Counted from the first letter of the stretch, positions 36,906 to 46,931 are shown. The stretch: 64,000 bases of DNA from Microbulbifer salipaludis (GCF_017303155.1 NZ_JAEKJR010000001.1:868001-932000), one strand, 5' to 3'. Notes: a model not told the origin generated them from the sequence alone. Program-made: numbers and translations.

Positions 36906-38786
36906 ATGTCATCCCTGACAAACCCCAAAACCAACGAACCCGTCGCCTGGGATCAGTTGTTAAAAAGTGGTTGCCGGATATTTCTCGGCTCTCACGCTGC
37001 CGTCCCCAATCAGCTGATGGCAGACTTGGTGGAAAACAGCCGGGGCCTCAATGACATCGAAGTAACCCACGTCTTTACCCTGTCGGATAACTTCTGGGCC
37101 GAGCGCAAATACGCGGAACTGTTTACCGTCAACGCGCTGTATATCGGCGGTACTGCCGTGCGCAACGCGGTGGCGGAGGGGCGGGCGGATTACACGCCGA
37201 CGTTTCTTTCCGAAGTGCCAAAGCTGTTCAGCGATCATGTGCTGCCACTGGATGCCGCCTTGATCATGGTCAGCCCGCCGGATGAATTGGGCTACTGCTC
37301 ACTAGGGGTGAGCGTGGATGTGGTGTCCTCCGCCGTGAAAAATGCCACCACAGTAATTGCCCAGATCAACCCGAGCATGCCGCGCACCAACGGCCATACC
37401 TTTATCCATCGGGACCAGATACACGCCTGGATGACCGCCGATGCCCCCATCCCTGAATCACCACCACCGGAAATGGACCAGGCGGTGGAGCAGATCGGGC
37501 AGTACGTATCGGTGCTGGTGGAAAACGGCTCGACCCTGCAGATCGGCATGGGCAAGGTGCACGACGCGGTGCTGCGTTATCTGGGAAATCACCAGGACCT
37601 GGGTGTGCACTCGGAAATGATCTCCGACGGGGTGGCGCGCCTGATGAAAAGCGGCGTCATCAACAACCGCAAGAAAACCTTTCATACCGGCAAAACTATC
37701 ACCAGCTACTGTATGGGCTCCAAGATGCTGTACGACTTTGTCGATGGCAATCCGCACGTGGAGCTGTATCCCGCAGAGCATGTCAGCTCACCGGTCAAGA
37801 TTGCCCGCAACGACAAGATGGTGGCGATCAACAGCGCAATTGAAGTCGACCTGACCGGACAGGTGGTTTCCGATTCTATCGGGCGCATGCTGTACAGCGG
37901 TATTGGTGGGCAGGTGGATTTTATCCGCGGTGCGGCACTGAGCAAGGGCGGCAAGCCGATCATCGCACTGCCGTCCACCGCAAGGGATAAAGACGGCAAC
38001 TTGATCTCCCGCATTGTGGCCTCCCTCACTCCCGGTAGCGGCGTGGTGACCTCCCGCGCGCACGTGCACTATGTGGTCACTGAATACGGCATTGCCTCGC
38101 TGCGCGGTAAAAGTGTACGCGAGCGGACACTGGAAATGATTCGCATCGCGCACCCGGAGTTTCGCCGGGCCTTACTGGAAAAGGTGCGGGAATTTTACTG
38201 GGTGCCCGAGTACCAGGAGCAGGCGCCCACCTCGGTGCCGGAGCTCGGCCCGGTGGAGCAAAAGCGCTACACCTTCGGTGGCATTCGCTATACATTGCGC
38301 CCACTGCGCCCGTCCGATGAGCGCCGGTTGCAGGAGTTTTTCTACACCCACAACAAAGAAACCCTGATGATGCGTTACAACCACCATGTAACGCAGATGT
38401 CGCGGGAGAAATCGTGCAGCCTCGTCAGTGTTGACCAGGGACGGGACCTGGCTCTGTGTTTCACCGACTACGACGGCGATCGCGAGGTGATCCAGGGGGT
38501 GGGGCGTTACTATTTTTACGAAGCGGACAACAGTTGTGAGGTGGCGTTTGTCATCAAGGAAAGTCGCCGCGGCAAGGGTATTGCCACCACCCTGTTGCAG
38601 GAAATGGAAGCGATTGCCCGCGCCCGCGGCATCCGCAAAATGTTTGCCTGTGTGCGTCGCGACAATAAACCCATGCTGGGGATTTTTGAGAATAATGGGT
38701 TTGTTTCCCGCAGGGGCGACAGCATGGATGAGCTCTACCTGGAGCTGGATCTGACCGGCACACCCAATAACGAAAACAAGGATTAA
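36906..38786 (+). CDS. Acetyl-CoA hydrolase/CoA-transferase fused to a GNAT acetyltransferase
   Basis: Two-domain protein of 626 aa. Residues 1-440 are the CoA-transferase family I (acetyl-CoA hydrolase/4-hydroxybutyrate CoA-transferase) fold, with GSGVVTSRAHVHYVVTEYGI and GIGGQVDFIRGAALSKGGKP. Residues 465-620 are a GNAT domain, motif A ESRRGKGIATTLL. The GNAT part could acetylate proteins while the first domain handles acyl-CoA; both functions are inferred. The next gene, a deacetylase homologue, starts two bases after its stop, and acs follows 1.7 kb on. The ribosome site is weak. Confidence 0.85.
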   Translation: MSSLTNPKTNEPVAWDQLLKSGCRIFLGSHAAVPNQLMADLVENSRGLNDIEVTHVFTLSDNFWAERKYAELFTVNALYIGGTAVRNAVAEGRADYTPTFLSEVPKLFSDHVLPLDAALIMVSPPDELGYCSLGVSVDVVSSAVKNATTVIAQINPSMPRTNGHTFIHRDQIHAWMTADAPIPESPPPEMDQAVEQIGQYVSVLVENGSTLQIGMGKVHDAVLRYLGNHQDLGVHSEMISDGVARLMKSGVINNRKKTFHTGKTITSYCMGSKMLYDFVDGNPHVELYPAEHVSSPVKIARNDKMVAINSAIEVDLTGQVVSDSIGRMLYSGIGGQVDFIRGAALSKGGKPIIALPSTARDKDGNLISRIVASLTPGSGVVTSRAHVHYVVTEYGIASLRGKSVRERTLEMIRIAHPEFRRALLEKVREFYWVPEYQEQAPTSVPELGPVEQKRYTFGGIRYTLRPLRPSDERRLQEFFYTHNKETLMMRYNHHVTQMSREKSCSLVSVDQGRDLALCFTDYDGDREVIQGVGRYYFYEADNSCEVAFVIKESRRGKGIATTLLQEMEAIARARGIRKMFACVRRDNKPMLGIFENNGFVSRRGDSMDELYLELDLTGTPNNENKD

Positions 38787-38788
38787 AC

Positions 38789-39715
38789 ATGGCTACCGTG
38801 GGATTTTTTACCAGCTCTGCCTGCAGTCAGCACGACATGGGGGCAGAACACCCCGAGTGCCCCGCGCGGCTCGACGCCATCCAGGACCAGCTATTGTCCA
38901 GCGGTATGGAATACGTCCTGCGCTTTTTCGATGCGCCGAAGGCCACTCGAGCCCAGCTGGCACGGGTGCACACCCCGGACTACGTAGATTCGATTTTCGC
39001 CCGCGCCCCCAGTGAAGGCTTCGAGGTGCTCGATGAAGATACCCGCATGTGCCCGCAAACACTGGATGCGGCCCTGCACGCGGCTGGTGCTGCGGTGGAT
39101 GCGGTGGACCGGGTGATCGCCGGTGAAGTGCACTCCGCCTTCTGCTCGGTACGCCCGCCCGGTCACCACGCAGAGCGCGACAAGGCCATGGGCTTCTGCC
39201 TGTTTAACAATATTGCCATCGCTGCCGCCCATGCCCGCGCGCAGCATGGCCTGCAGCGCGTTGCGATTCTCGATTTCGATGTGCACCACGGCAACGGCAC
39301 CGAGGATTTTGTCGCCGGCCGCGAGGGCTACCTGCTGTGTTCCAGTTTCCAGTCGCCCTATTACCCGTTCAGCGGCACCGGTGAATTACCGGATAACATC
39401 GTCAACACCCCGCTGGAAGCGGGCGCCGAGGGCCGTGCGCTCCGGGACCTGGTGAGCAACCAGTGGCTGCCGGCACTGCAGCGCTTCAAACCACAGATGC
39501 TGTTTATTTCTGCCGGCTTCGATGGGCACATCGAGGATGCCATGGCGCAACTGCGCTTTCGCGAAGAGGATTACCAGTGGGTGACGGAGAGGTTGCGGGC
39601 ATTTGCCGACGCGCATTGCGAAGGCCGCATCGTGTCCGCGTTGGAAGGGGGCTACGCGCTATCGGCGCTGGGACGCAGTGTGGTCGCACACCTAAAGGGG
39701 TTAATCGGTAGCTAA
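38789..39715 (+). CDS. Class I/II histone-deacetylase-family protein (AcuC-like)
   Basis: Zinc-dependent deacetylase fold acting on acetyl-lysine or acetylpolyamine. Zinc ligands are Asp164 and His166 (DFDVHHGNGT) and Asp245 (SAGFDGH). The charge-relay pair is His126-His127 in RPPGHHAER. Length is 308 aa. It starts 2 bp after the CoA-transferase/GNAT gene, so the pair is co-translated. A bacterial AcuC reverses AcuA acetylation of acetyl-CoA synthetase; here acs is nearby. Nearby polyamine genes leave acetylpolyamine as another possible substrate. Confidence 0.9.
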   Translation: MATVGFFTSSACSQHDMGAEHPECPARLDAIQDQLLSSGMEYVLRFFDAPKATRAQLARVHTPDYVDSIFARAPSEGFEVLDEDTRMCPQTLDAALHAAGAAVDAVDRVIAGEVHSAFCSVRPPGHHAERDKAMGFCLFNNIAIAAAHARAQHGLQRVAILDFDVHHGNGTEDFVAGREGYLLCSSFQSPYYPFSGTGELPDNIVNTPLEAGAEGRALRDLVSNQWLPALQRFKPQMLFISAGFDGHIEDAMAQLRFREEDYQWVTERLRAFADAHCEGRIVSALEGGYALSALGRSVVAHLKGLIGS

Positions 39716-39752
39716 GCCGATCGAATAAGCAGGATCTGAAGGGAAGAATAAG

Positions 39753-39802
39753 CACCGGGTGACTGCTTTCATCAGCGCAGTTTTGAAAACAGCTGCCCGG
39801 TG
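39753..39802 (+). repeat. Degenerate palindromic element (arms only), copy I
   Basis: 50 bp: CACCGGGTGACTGCTTTCA pairs imperfectly with TGAAAACAGCTGCCCGGTG. Arm sequences resemble copies C and E, but the core is lost. It lies 37 bp after the deacetylase stop and may end that transcript. Confidence 0.5.
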
Positions 39803-39847
39803 ATTTTACGCTATCGCGTCATCTTTTGGATATCGCCAGACTCAGAC

Positions 39848-40201
39848 TTACTCCTCGTAAATCGCATAAAACTTCTTCACCGAACCAATGGTTTCCCAGG
39901 TCCCCTCAAACCCTGCCGGAATACAGAACGCGTCCCCGGTAGACACTTTCTCACTGGTGCCCTCGGCATCGGTGATGATCGCCTCGCCGTCGATGATGTA
40001 GCAGAACTCATCTTCGCTGTACGTGAGTGTCCACTTGCCCGCATCGGAAGACCAGACCCCGCAAAAGAAGTTTTCCTTGGCATTGGTGAAGAAATGCTCG
40101 GTCAATTGCTGGGGCGCGCCCGCCAGTACCTTTTCCTTGGCGACGGGGCCTGCATCCCGCTCGCCGCGGCTTTCCTGGATACGCAATAGTTTTACCGACA
40201 T
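39848..40201 (-). CDS. Cupin-domain protein
   Basis: 117 aa single-domain cupin. The strand pattern ENFFCGVWSSDAGKW, then YSEDEFCYIIDGEAIIT and GDAFCIPAGFEGTWE, matches the cupin_3/EutQ-like type, where metal ligands are often partly lost. Function is unknown. The ATG at 40201 has AGGAG eight bases upstream. It is convergent with the deacetylase gene and divergent from acs. Confidence 0.75.
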   Translation of the reverse strand: MSVKLLRIQESRGERDAGPVAKEKVLAGAPQQLTEHFFTNAKENFFCGVWSSDAGKWTLTYSEDEFCYIIDGEAIITDAEGTSEKVSTGDAFCIPAGFEGTWETIGSVKKFYAIYEE

Positions 40202-40341
40202 AGAATGCACTCCTGAAAAATGTGATCACTTTTTCAAGGTATTTTGCACCGCGCGGGCAAAAAAGGCACGGGATTCCGGGTGCGGGCTGGGAATCGGCAA
40301 ACGTGGCAGGCTATGATGGAGTAATCGAAAGAGTGACAGCG

Positions 40342-40371
40342 TTGTCATTTGTTCGCCGCCAGTGGTATAAC
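40342..40371 (+). promoter_or_regulatory. Candidate acs promoter
   Basis: TTGTCA (40342-40347), an 18-bp spacer, then TATAAC (40366-40371), giving a leader of about 120 bases that contains a CCCCG/CGGGG hairpin around 40387-40407. Confidence 0.4.
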
Positions 40372-40497
40372 TTGTCGGGATAAATGCCCCCGCATAGCGA
40401 CCGGGGCACAGCGATGAACGCGCCATAGTGACTGCTCACTTACCTGAGCCGCTAAAGGAGGCGCTGCAGCCCGATAATTCTAATAAGGGAGAAAACA

Positions 40498-42435
40498 ATG
40501 TCTGAAGTGCACATCTATCCCGTGCCGGAAAAATTTGCCGCCGATGCTCTCGTCCGCGACGAGGATTACCTGCGCATGTACCAGCAGTCGGTGGAAGACC
40601 CCGATGGATTCTGGTCCCAACAGGCCAAGGACTTCCTCCAGTGGAGCAAACCTTTCACCAAGGTTGTCGAGGAAGACTTGACCAAGGGGCACGCCGCCTG
40701 GTTTGCCGATGGCGAACTGAATGTCTCCGTGAACTGTATCGACCGCCACCTGCCCGCACGCGCGCAACAGACCGCGTTTATCTGGGAAGGCGACGACCCC
40801 GCCGACAGCAAAGCCATTACCTATAGCGAGCTACATGAACAGGTCTGCCGACTGGCCAACCTGCTCAAGGCCCGCGGTGTGAACAAGGGCGATCGCGTCT
40901 GTATCTACATGCCGATGATCCCGGAAGCCGCCTACGCGATGCTCGCCTGCAGCCGCATCGGCGCGGTGCACTCAGTGGTGTTCGGCGGCTTCTCCCCGGA
41001 CTCCCTCAAGGACCGGATTCTCGATTCCGACTGCCGCCTGGTGATCACCGCGGACGAAGGTGTGCGCGGCGGTCGCAAAGTGCCCCTGAAAGCCAACGTG
41101 GACAAGGCCCTGGCCAAGTGCCCGGACGTGCACACCGCCATTGTGGTGAAGCGCACCGGTGCCAATGTGGACTGGGACAGCAAGCGCGACATCTGGTACG
41201 CAGAGTCTGTTGCCGAGCAGAGCAGCGAGTGCGCCCCGGAGCCGATGAACGCGGAAGATCCGCTGTTTATCCTGTACACCTCCGGCTCCACCGGCAAGCC
41301 CAAAGGGGTGCTGCACACCACCGCCGGTTACCTGCTGATGTCCACCATGACCTTCAAATACGCCTTCGATTACAAAGAGGGCGATGTGTTCTGGTGTACC
41401 GCCGATGTGGGCTGGATTACCGGCCACAGCTACATTGTTTACGGCCCGCTGGCCGCCGGTGCCATCTCGCTGATGTTTGAAGGGGTGCCCACCTACCCGG
41501 ACGCGTCCCGCTGCTGGCAGGTGGTGGAAAAGCACAAGGTCAATATCTTCTATACCGCGCCCACCGCCATTCGCGCATTGATGGGCGCTGGTGACGACTA
41601 TGTTACCCAGTGCGATCGCAGTTCCCTGAAACTGCTGGGCACCGTGGGCGAGCCGATCAACCCGGAAGCCTGGGAGTGGTATTACCAGGTGGTGGGCGAC
41701 AAGCGCTGCCCGATCGTGGATACCTGGTGGCAGACCGAAACCGGCGCCCACCTGATCACACCACTACCCGGTGCCACCACCCTGAAGCCTGGCTCTGCCA
41801 CCCGTCCTTTCTTCGGCGTACAACCGGCGCTGCTGGACGAGAAGGGGCAGGAAATTGACGGTGAAGGCGAGGGCGCCCTGGTGATGAAGGCCAGCTGGCC
41901 GAGCATGATCCGCAGTGTGTTTGGTGACCACCAGCGCATGATCGATACCTACTTTTCTACCTTCCCCGGCTATTACTTCACCGGTGACGGCGCGCGCCGT
42001 GATGCCGATGGCTACTACTGGATTACCGGGCGCATCGACGACGTACTCAATGTCTCCGGCCACCGCCTGGGTACTGCGGAAATCGAAAGCGCGATCGTAT
42101 TGCACGAAGATACCGCCGAAGCCGCCGTGGTGGGTTACCCGCACGATATCAAGGGGCAGGGCATTTACTGCTACGTCACCCTGAAAAACGGCCGCGAGCC
42201 GTCGGAAGAGCTGCGCAAGGAGTTGATCGACCTGTGTGTGCAGGAAATCGGCCCCATCGCCAAACCCGATATCATCCAGTGGGCACCGGGCCTGCCGAAA
42301 ACCCGCTCCGGTAAGATCATGCGCCGTATCCTGCGCAAGATTGCGTGTAACGAGCTGGATTCGCTGGGGGATACCTCGACGCTTGCCGATCCCTCTGTGG
42401 TTGATGAGCTGGTGGACCATCGCGCCAACAAATAA
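40498..42435 (+). CDS. acs: Acetyl-CoA synthetase (AMP-forming)
   Basis: Activates acetate to acetyl-CoA through acetyl-AMP. The P-loop [11 protein letters not shown], the TWWQTETG core motif, the TGDGARRD hinge region and the C-terminal Lys606 in [11 protein letters not shown] are all present. That lysine is the known target of reversible acetylation in this family. Length is 645 aa. GGGAG lies seven bases before the ATG. The upstream GNAT-fusion and deacetylase genes are therefore meaningful neighbours. Confidence 0.97.
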   Translation: MSEVHIYPVPEKFAADALVRDEDYLRMYQQSVEDPDGFWSQQAKDFLQWSKPFTKVVEEDLTKGHAAWFADGELNVSVNCIDRHLPARAQQTAFIWEGDDPADSKAITYSELHEQVCRLANLLKARGVNKGDRVCIYMPMIPEAAYAMLACSRIGAVHSVVFGGFSPDSLKDRILDSDCRLVITADEGVRGGRKVPLKANVDKALAKCPDVHTAIVVKRTGANVDWDSKRDIWYAESVAEQSSECAPEPMNAEDPLFILYTSGSTGKPKGVLHTTAGYLLMSTMTFKYAFDYKEGDVFWCTADVGWITGHSYIVYGPLAAGAISLMFEGVPTYPDASRCWQVVEKHKVNIFYTAPTAIRALMGAGDDYVTQCDRSSLKLLGTVGEPINPEAWEWYYQVVGDKRCPIVDTWWQTETGAHLITPLPGATTLKPGSATRPFFGVQPALLDEKGQEIDGEGEGALVMKASWPSMIRSVFGDHQRMIDTYFSTFPGYYFTGDGARRDADGYYWITGRIDDVLNVSGHRLGTAEIESAIVLHEDTAEAAVVGYPHDIKGQGIYCYVTLKNGREPSEELRKELIDLCVQEIGPIAKPDIIQWAPGLPKTRSGKIMRRILRKIACNELDSLGDTSTLADPSVVDELVDHRANK

Positions 42436-42482
42436 TTGCGGTGCTGAGTAACTGAGTGCTCTGTTTTGCCTCCTGCGGTCGC

Positions 42483-42600
42483 GGAGCACTGGGTATTTGT
42501 TTTCGAAACTGAGCTAGGCGCCCCTGTTACTACATTCCTGTAGGCTGCGTCGGCGACGTCCATGTCGCCGACGCTTTCGAAAACGAATCCCCGACACTCC
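42483..42600 (+). repeat. Palindromic intergenic element, copy F
   Basis: 118 bp between acs and the stress-protein gene. The inner 10-12 bp of the arms (GTTTTCGAAA/TTTCGAAAAC) pair well and the outer part is eroded. Inner stem is GTCGGCGAC/GTCGCCGAC. It is the most divergent full-length copy, with TTACTACATTCCTGTAGG in place of the usual core start. Confidence 0.78.
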
Positions 42601-42716
42601 ACCTTCACTTCCTAGTTTGATCTTTCATAAGCTATCGCCACATCATTTTCAGCGAAAATCTCCCAGTGATTGCCCGCCACCGCGCGAGATCAACAGGTAC
42701 TACAGGCTAGCCACAC

Positions 42717-42757
42717 TTGATTTGAACCAAGACAAAATCCCGATCCGGTGATTTAAT
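42717..42757 (+). promoter_or_regulatory. Candidate FNR/Anr site and -10 of the stress-protein gene
   Basis: TTGAT-TTGA-ACCAA (42717-42730) fits the FNR/Anr dyad TTGAT-N4-ATCAA with one mismatch. TTTAAT at 42752-42757 is a possible -10, which would put the dyad centre near -41, the class II activation position. Usp genes are often oxygen-regulated. TATAAA at 42761 is an alternative -10. Confidence 0.45.
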
Positions 42758-42801
42758 GCCTATAAAGGTATTGGATACACCCCAGCAGCACCGGAGGCCG
42801 C

Positions 42802-43653
42802 ATGCAGAATATTCTTGTTATTCTCGACAAGCCCAAGCACGAGCAAATCGCCCTGGAGCGCGCCCTTGAACTGGCGCAGAAATCCGGTGCCAGGCTGCAG
42901 CTGGCCAGTTTTGTGTATGAGCCGGTCGCCTCTATCCCTATGCTGTCCGGGGCAGTGCTCGACGTCCGCGATCAACTCCAGACCGAGCGCCGCCAGTGGC
43001 TGGATGAGCTGCAGCAAAAATACACGCTCCCCGAAGGCTCCACCGCTGACGTCATCTGGCATCACGACATTCCTTCCTGGGCTCTCAGCTACCTCGCCGA
43101 CAACCCCGTCGACCTGGTGGTAAAAACCGCCCAGAAACAATTTGCACGCGGCGGCTTCGGCTCCATTGACTGGCGCCTGATCGAAAGCCTTCCGGTGCCC
43201 CTGTGGCTCGCCGTTAGTACCCACTGGGTCAAGCGCGACCGCATCGTTGCCGCACTGGACCCCGCCGTGGAAAATACCCTGCACGTTGCACTCAACCAGC
43301 GTGCGCTCAAACTCGGCGAGCAACTGGGCAAGCTGCTCGGTGCCGAGCTCGAAGCCGTAGCCTGCGTGCCCGCTACAGACGAAATCATAGACCTGGATGC
43401 CTTCCGCGAGCAGGCCGGTGCACTGTTGCAAACGATTGATCAGGTGATCGCCGACAGTGGCGCAGAGTGCAAGAAAACCCACTTTGTTACCGGCAAGCCG
43501 GCTGCCGAAGTCAATCGGGTGGTGGACCGCAATAAAGCGCGTATGATTCTGGTGGGGCGCGGCGTGCGCAAGGGGCCAAAAGGGTTCCTGCTGGGGAATA
43601 CCGCCGAGCGGATTCTGGGCCGTGCCAATACCGATGTGGTTATTGTTCCCTGA
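42802..43653 (+). CDS. Tandem-domain universal stress protein (UspE-like)
   Basis: 283 aa made of two Usp domains, about 1-140 and 150-283. Only the second keeps the ATP-binding loop, seen as GRGVRKGPKGFLLGNTAERI. The first domain looks degenerate (AQKQFARGGFGSIDWRLI). This is the UspE pattern. CGGAGG lies just before the ATG. A likely FNR-type site upstream suggests induction at low oxygen. Confidence 0.85.
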   Translation: MQNILVILDKPKHEQIALERALELAQKSGARLQLASFVYEPVASIPMLSGAVLDVRDQLQTERRQWLDELQQKYTLPEGSTADVIWHHDIPSWALSYLADNPVDLVVKTAQKQFARGGFGSIDWRLIESLPVPLWLAVSTHWVKRDRIVAALDPAVENTLHVALNQRALKLGEQLGKLLGAELEAVACVPATDEIIDLDAFREQAGALLQTIDQVIADSGAECKKTHFVTGKPAAEVNRVVDRNKARMILVGRGVRKGPKGFLLGNTAERILGRANTDVVIVP

Positions 43654-43706
43654 GTTGGGCACTCACGACTCAATACAGACCCGCTATAAAAATAAGGAAT
43701 TCCGAG

Positions 43707-44123
43707 GTGAACGAACAGCAGTACCTCTGCGAGCACTATCGCTTTAACGCCGAGCAGCGCCTCAAGGCATTCAATTTTTTTGTCGTCTTATCGATGTTTG
43801 CGGACGGTGGAGTATTCACCGCCGTGGAAAAAGGTTTTCACCCCCTCATACTGGTGATGCTCGGCGGGTTTGTGGTGATTGTGTCCTGTGTCTTCTGGGT
43901 AATGGACCTGCGCAGCCGTGCGCTATTGAATCTTGCAGTGCCCGGCCTGCGCGCTATTGAGCAGCAATTACCGGAAACGGCGCGGGTCTTCAGTCGAGAC
44001 CTGCATACACAGCATCGTTTTATTCGTTACACCTTTGCCATCCGCGCCCTGATCCTGGGGCAGTTTGTCTGCGGCACCGCTGTCGTGGTTTATGGCGCGC
44101 TTTCCTTTGTGGGGTTGGTCTGA
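43707..44123 (+). CDS. Small membrane protein of unknown function
   Basis: 138 aa. Two or three hydrophobic segments are visible: about 22-38, 46-66 (LILVMLGGFVVIVSCVFWVM) and 112-136 (ALILGQFVCGTAVVVYGALS). The polar N-terminus YRFNAEQRLKAFNFFV and the central segment are amphipathic. I do not recognise the family with confidence. Start is GTG at 43707, with AAGGAA about nine bases upstream. It follows the stress-protein gene by 53 bp and may share its transcript. Confidence 0.6.
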   Translation: MNEQQYLCEHYRFNAEQRLKAFNFFVVLSMFADGGVFTAVEKGFHPLILVMLGGFVVIVSCVFWVMDLRSRALLNLAVPGLRAIEQQLPETARVFSRDLHTQHRFIRYTFAIRALILGQFVCGTAVVVYGALSFVGLV

Positions 44124-44158
44124 CGTCTCTTGTCCGGGCCGGCTCCCGTTATCCCCGA

Positions 44159-44214
44159 ATTCTCCTATCTCCACTCTCTCCACTCTCCTCTCTCTCCACT
44201 CTCCTCTCTCTCCT
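44159..44214 (+). repeat. CT-rich low-complexity tract
   Basis: 56 bp of imperfect CTCTCTCCACTC-type repeats, purely pyrimidine apart from the A of each CCACTC/CTATC. It lies between the membrane-protein stop and the VOC gene. It is a possible slippage or H-DNA tract; no gene is in it. Confidence 0.85.
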
Positions 44215-44281
44215 GTGCCGGGCCTTCTATACTGATTTTCCGGAAACGGGATCCGATTTTGTCGCGCCAGGGAGAGAAAAA

Positions 44282-44656
44282 ATGTTGGACCATATCGGGC
44301 TGATAGTGCACGACTACCAGCGCAGTAAAACGTTTTACCAGTCCGCGCTGGCACCGCTCGGTTACGAGCTGGTGATGGAAATGGCCGGGTGGGCGGGCTT
44401 CGGCTGGGGTGGCAAGCCACAGCTACTGATCAAGGGCGGCTCCAGCACCGCGCCCGCGGTGCATATCGCGTTTAGCGCCGAAGACCGGGAAACGGTGCAG
44501 GCGTTTCACCAGGCTGCCATCGAGGCAGGCGGCAAGGATAACGGCGCGCCGGGGCTGCGACCGGAATACCATGAACACTATTACGGCGCTTATGTGCTGG
44601 ATCCGGACGGGCACAATATCGAAGTGGTATGCCATATCCCTGCCGACGCGTTCTAG
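44282..44656 (+). CDS. VOC (glyoxalase/bleomycin-resistance) superfamily protein
   Basis: 124 aa with the two beta-alpha-beta-beta-beta modules of the vicinal-oxygen-chelate fold. It starts MLDHIGLIVHDYQRSKTFYQ, giving the first metal His, and ends YVLDPDGHNIEVVCH, giving the last metal Glu. Substrate is unknown. GGGAG lies seven bases before the ATG. Confidence 0.85.
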   Translation: MLDHIGLIVHDYQRSKTFYQSALAPLGYELVMEMAGWAGFGWGGKPQLLIKGGSSTAPAVHIAFSAEDRETVQAFHQAAIEAGGKDNGAPGLRPEYHEHYYGAYVLDPDGHNIEVVCHIPADAF

Positions 44657-44812
44657 CGCATCGATTAAATCCGGCGGTCTTCATTATTTGACACGGAATT
44701 GATTCTGCCGTTTTCGGTGGTGTCATCAATCTCGACTATCTTGAAGCGTGACGGGGCGATCTTCGCGCCTTGGTGGCGTTTCCAGCTTCAATAAATAAAA
44801 AATGAGGTATTC

Positions 44813-46858
44813 ATGCTTGTTTCCCTACTGGCCGCACTGGTTGTCAGTGACGCAGCCGGCTCCCAAAAAATGAACGGCGTGATGAGAGCCGATGAGGCTG
44901 TGGAAGAAGTATCAGTCGTCGGTCGGCAGCTGAACCTGAATGGCGACGCAATTTCCGCATCTCAAGGGGAAGTTGGGCCGGCGGAAATCAGTTCCTGGCC
45001 ACTACTCCGCACCGGCGATCTGATGGAATTTGTCCCGGGTATGGTGGCCACTCAGCATTCTGGTAGCGGCAAGGCGAATCAGTATTTTTTACGTGGTTTC
45101 AATCTGGATCATGGCACCGACTTTGCTACCTTCGTCGAGGGTATGCCGGTCAACCTGCGCTCCCACGGTCACGGCCAGGGATATACGGATCTTAATTTTG
45201 TGATTCCGGAAATGGTCCAGCGCCTGCGTTATCGCAAGGGGCCTTACTATGCCGATGTGGGAGATTTTTCTTCTGCGGGTTCGGCACATTTTTTCCTGGC
45301 GGAGGAGCTTGATCAGGGGATTGCTGAATTGAGTTTGGGTGAGCGGGGTTATCGCCGCGGCGTCGTGGCCAATACTTTGGGTTCCGGCAGCAATGATCTG
45401 CTGCTGGCATTGGAATGGCAGGTATACGATGGCCCATGGAGCGATATCAGCGAAGACGTCAACAAATTGAACTTGCTCGGTAAGTACTCTTTAGATCTCG
45501 CGGGCGGTCGCGCCCAGTTTACTTTGATGAGTTACGAAAACCAGTGGAACTCGCCCGATCAAATCCCCGAGCGTGCCGTCGCACAGGGCATTATTGATCC
45601 CTTTGGTTCCCTCGATACCAGTCTCGGTGGCGATACCCATCGCTATAGCCTTTCGGGTGGATGGAGTGGCGCGGTTGCGGGCGGAGAACTCTCGCTAAGT
45701 GGCTATGCCATTGACTACGACTTTACGCTCTGGTCCAACTTCACCTATGCACTGGAGCGCCCGGATAAGGGTGACCAGTTCCAGCAGCGGGATGATCGCC
45801 GCATATACGGGTTTGAACTGGCTCATCAGTGGCAACGAGAAGCCGCCAGCTGGCGGTTGGGCATACAGGGGCAGAGGGATGATATCGACCAGGTTGGCCT
45901 CTACCAGACGCGCGAGCGCGCAGTGCTGGGGACGGTGCGGGAGGACCGGGTTGTGGAGGACAGCCTGGGTATTTTTGCAGTCAACGAGATCCAGTGGAGC
46001 GATACGTTGCGCAGCTACGTTGGGCTGCGTTATGACATCTATGACTTTAACGTGAATGCAGCACTTGAAGCGAATAGCGGTCGTCGCAGCGATGGAAGGC
46101 CTTCGCTCAAGGCGAGTCTCGCCTGGCGGCCGTTGCCGGTATCCGAGTTTTATCTTAGCTATGGTCAGGGGCTACATTCCAATGATGCGCGCGGCACCGT
46201 AATCCAGGTGGATCCTCTAACCGGAGAGGCAGTGGATGCAGTAGATCCGCTGGTAGCGTCCCGCGGCTTCGAACTGGGCGCGCGTCATTTTGTTACCGAC
46301 CAGCTTCACGCCACCGTTGCCCTTTGGCAGCTGGACCTGGATTCCGAACTGTTGTTTGTCGGCGATGCGGGTAATACCGAAGCCAGCCGTCCCAGCGAGC
46401 GGCGTGGGGTGGAAGTCGGTTTTTACTGGTTTGCTTCGGAGCAGATCAGCGGTGAACTGGAAGTCTCGTATACCGATGGCCGCTTCGCCGACCCTGATCC
46501 TGCTGGAGTGGAGATCCCCGGCGCTATTCCTCTGGTTGCGAGCGCTGCGTTAAATTACAACGCCGGGGATGGTTGGTTTGCATCACTACATTTGCGCCAC
46601 TTTAGTGCCTATCCGCTGATCGAAGACGGCGGCGTGCAGTCCGGTGGCTCCTCATTGGTCAACCTGCGTGTGGGGCGGGAATTTGCCGCGTGGCGCCTGC
46701 AGCTGGATCTGCTGAATGCACTGGATTCCAAAGATCGCGATGTGGAGTATTTTTATCCATCGCGTCTGGCAGGGGAGAGCAGTGATGGAGCTGAAGATAT
46801 CCACTACCATATCTTCGAGCCTCGCGCACTGCGGGCCTCGCTGCGCTACAGCTTCTGA
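44813..46858 (+). CDS. TonB-dependent outer-membrane receptor
   Basis: 681 aa. A short signal peptide is followed by the plug domain (about 50-165), with VEEVSVVGRQ near the N-terminus as a possible TonB box, and VPGMVATQHSGSGKANQYFL and LRGFNLDHGTDF as plug strands. The rest is a 22-strand barrel ending in the aromatic C-terminal LRYSF. A His-rich plug loop (NLRSHGHGQGY) is notable. GAGG lies five bases before the ATG. No Fur box or ligand clue was seen; the substrate is undetermined. Confidence 0.9.
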   Translation: MLVSLLAALVVSDAAGSQKMNGVMRADEAVEEVSVVGRQLNLNGDAISASQGEVGPAEISSWPLLRTGDLMEFVPGMVATQHSGSGKANQYFLRGFNLDHGTDFATFVEGMPVNLRSHGHGQGYTDLNFVIPEMVQRLRYRKGPYYADVGDFSSAGSAHFFLAEELDQGIAELSLGERGYRRGVVANTLGSGSNDLLLALEWQVYDGPWSDISEDVNKLNLLGKYSLDLAGGRAQFTLMSYENQWNSPDQIPERAVAQGIIDPFGSLDTSLGGDTHRYSLSGGWSGAVAGGELSLSGYAIDYDFTLWSNFTYALERPDKGDQFQQRDDRRIYGFELAHQWQREAASWRLGIQGQRDDIDQVGLYQTRERAVLGTVREDRVVEDSLGIFAVNEIQWSDTLRSYVGLRYDIYDFNVNAALEANSGRRSDGRPSLKASLAWRPLPVSEFYLSYGQGLHSNDARGTVIQVDPLTGEAVDAVDPLVASRGFELGARHFVTDQLHATVALWQLDLDSELLFVGDAGNTEASRPSERRGVEVGFYWFASEQISGELEVSYTDGRFADPDPAGVEIPGAIPLVASAALNYNAGDGWFASLHLRHFSAYPLIEDGGVQSGGSSLVNLRVGREFAAWRLQLDLLNALDSKDRDVEYFYPSRLAGESSDGAEDIHYHIFEPRALRASLRYSF

Positions 46859-46931
46859 GCCGGCGACAACCCTGAAACTACTCGCTATCCCCGCCGATGC
46901 GTTCTGACGTGGGCTTCTATTTGGTAAGCGC

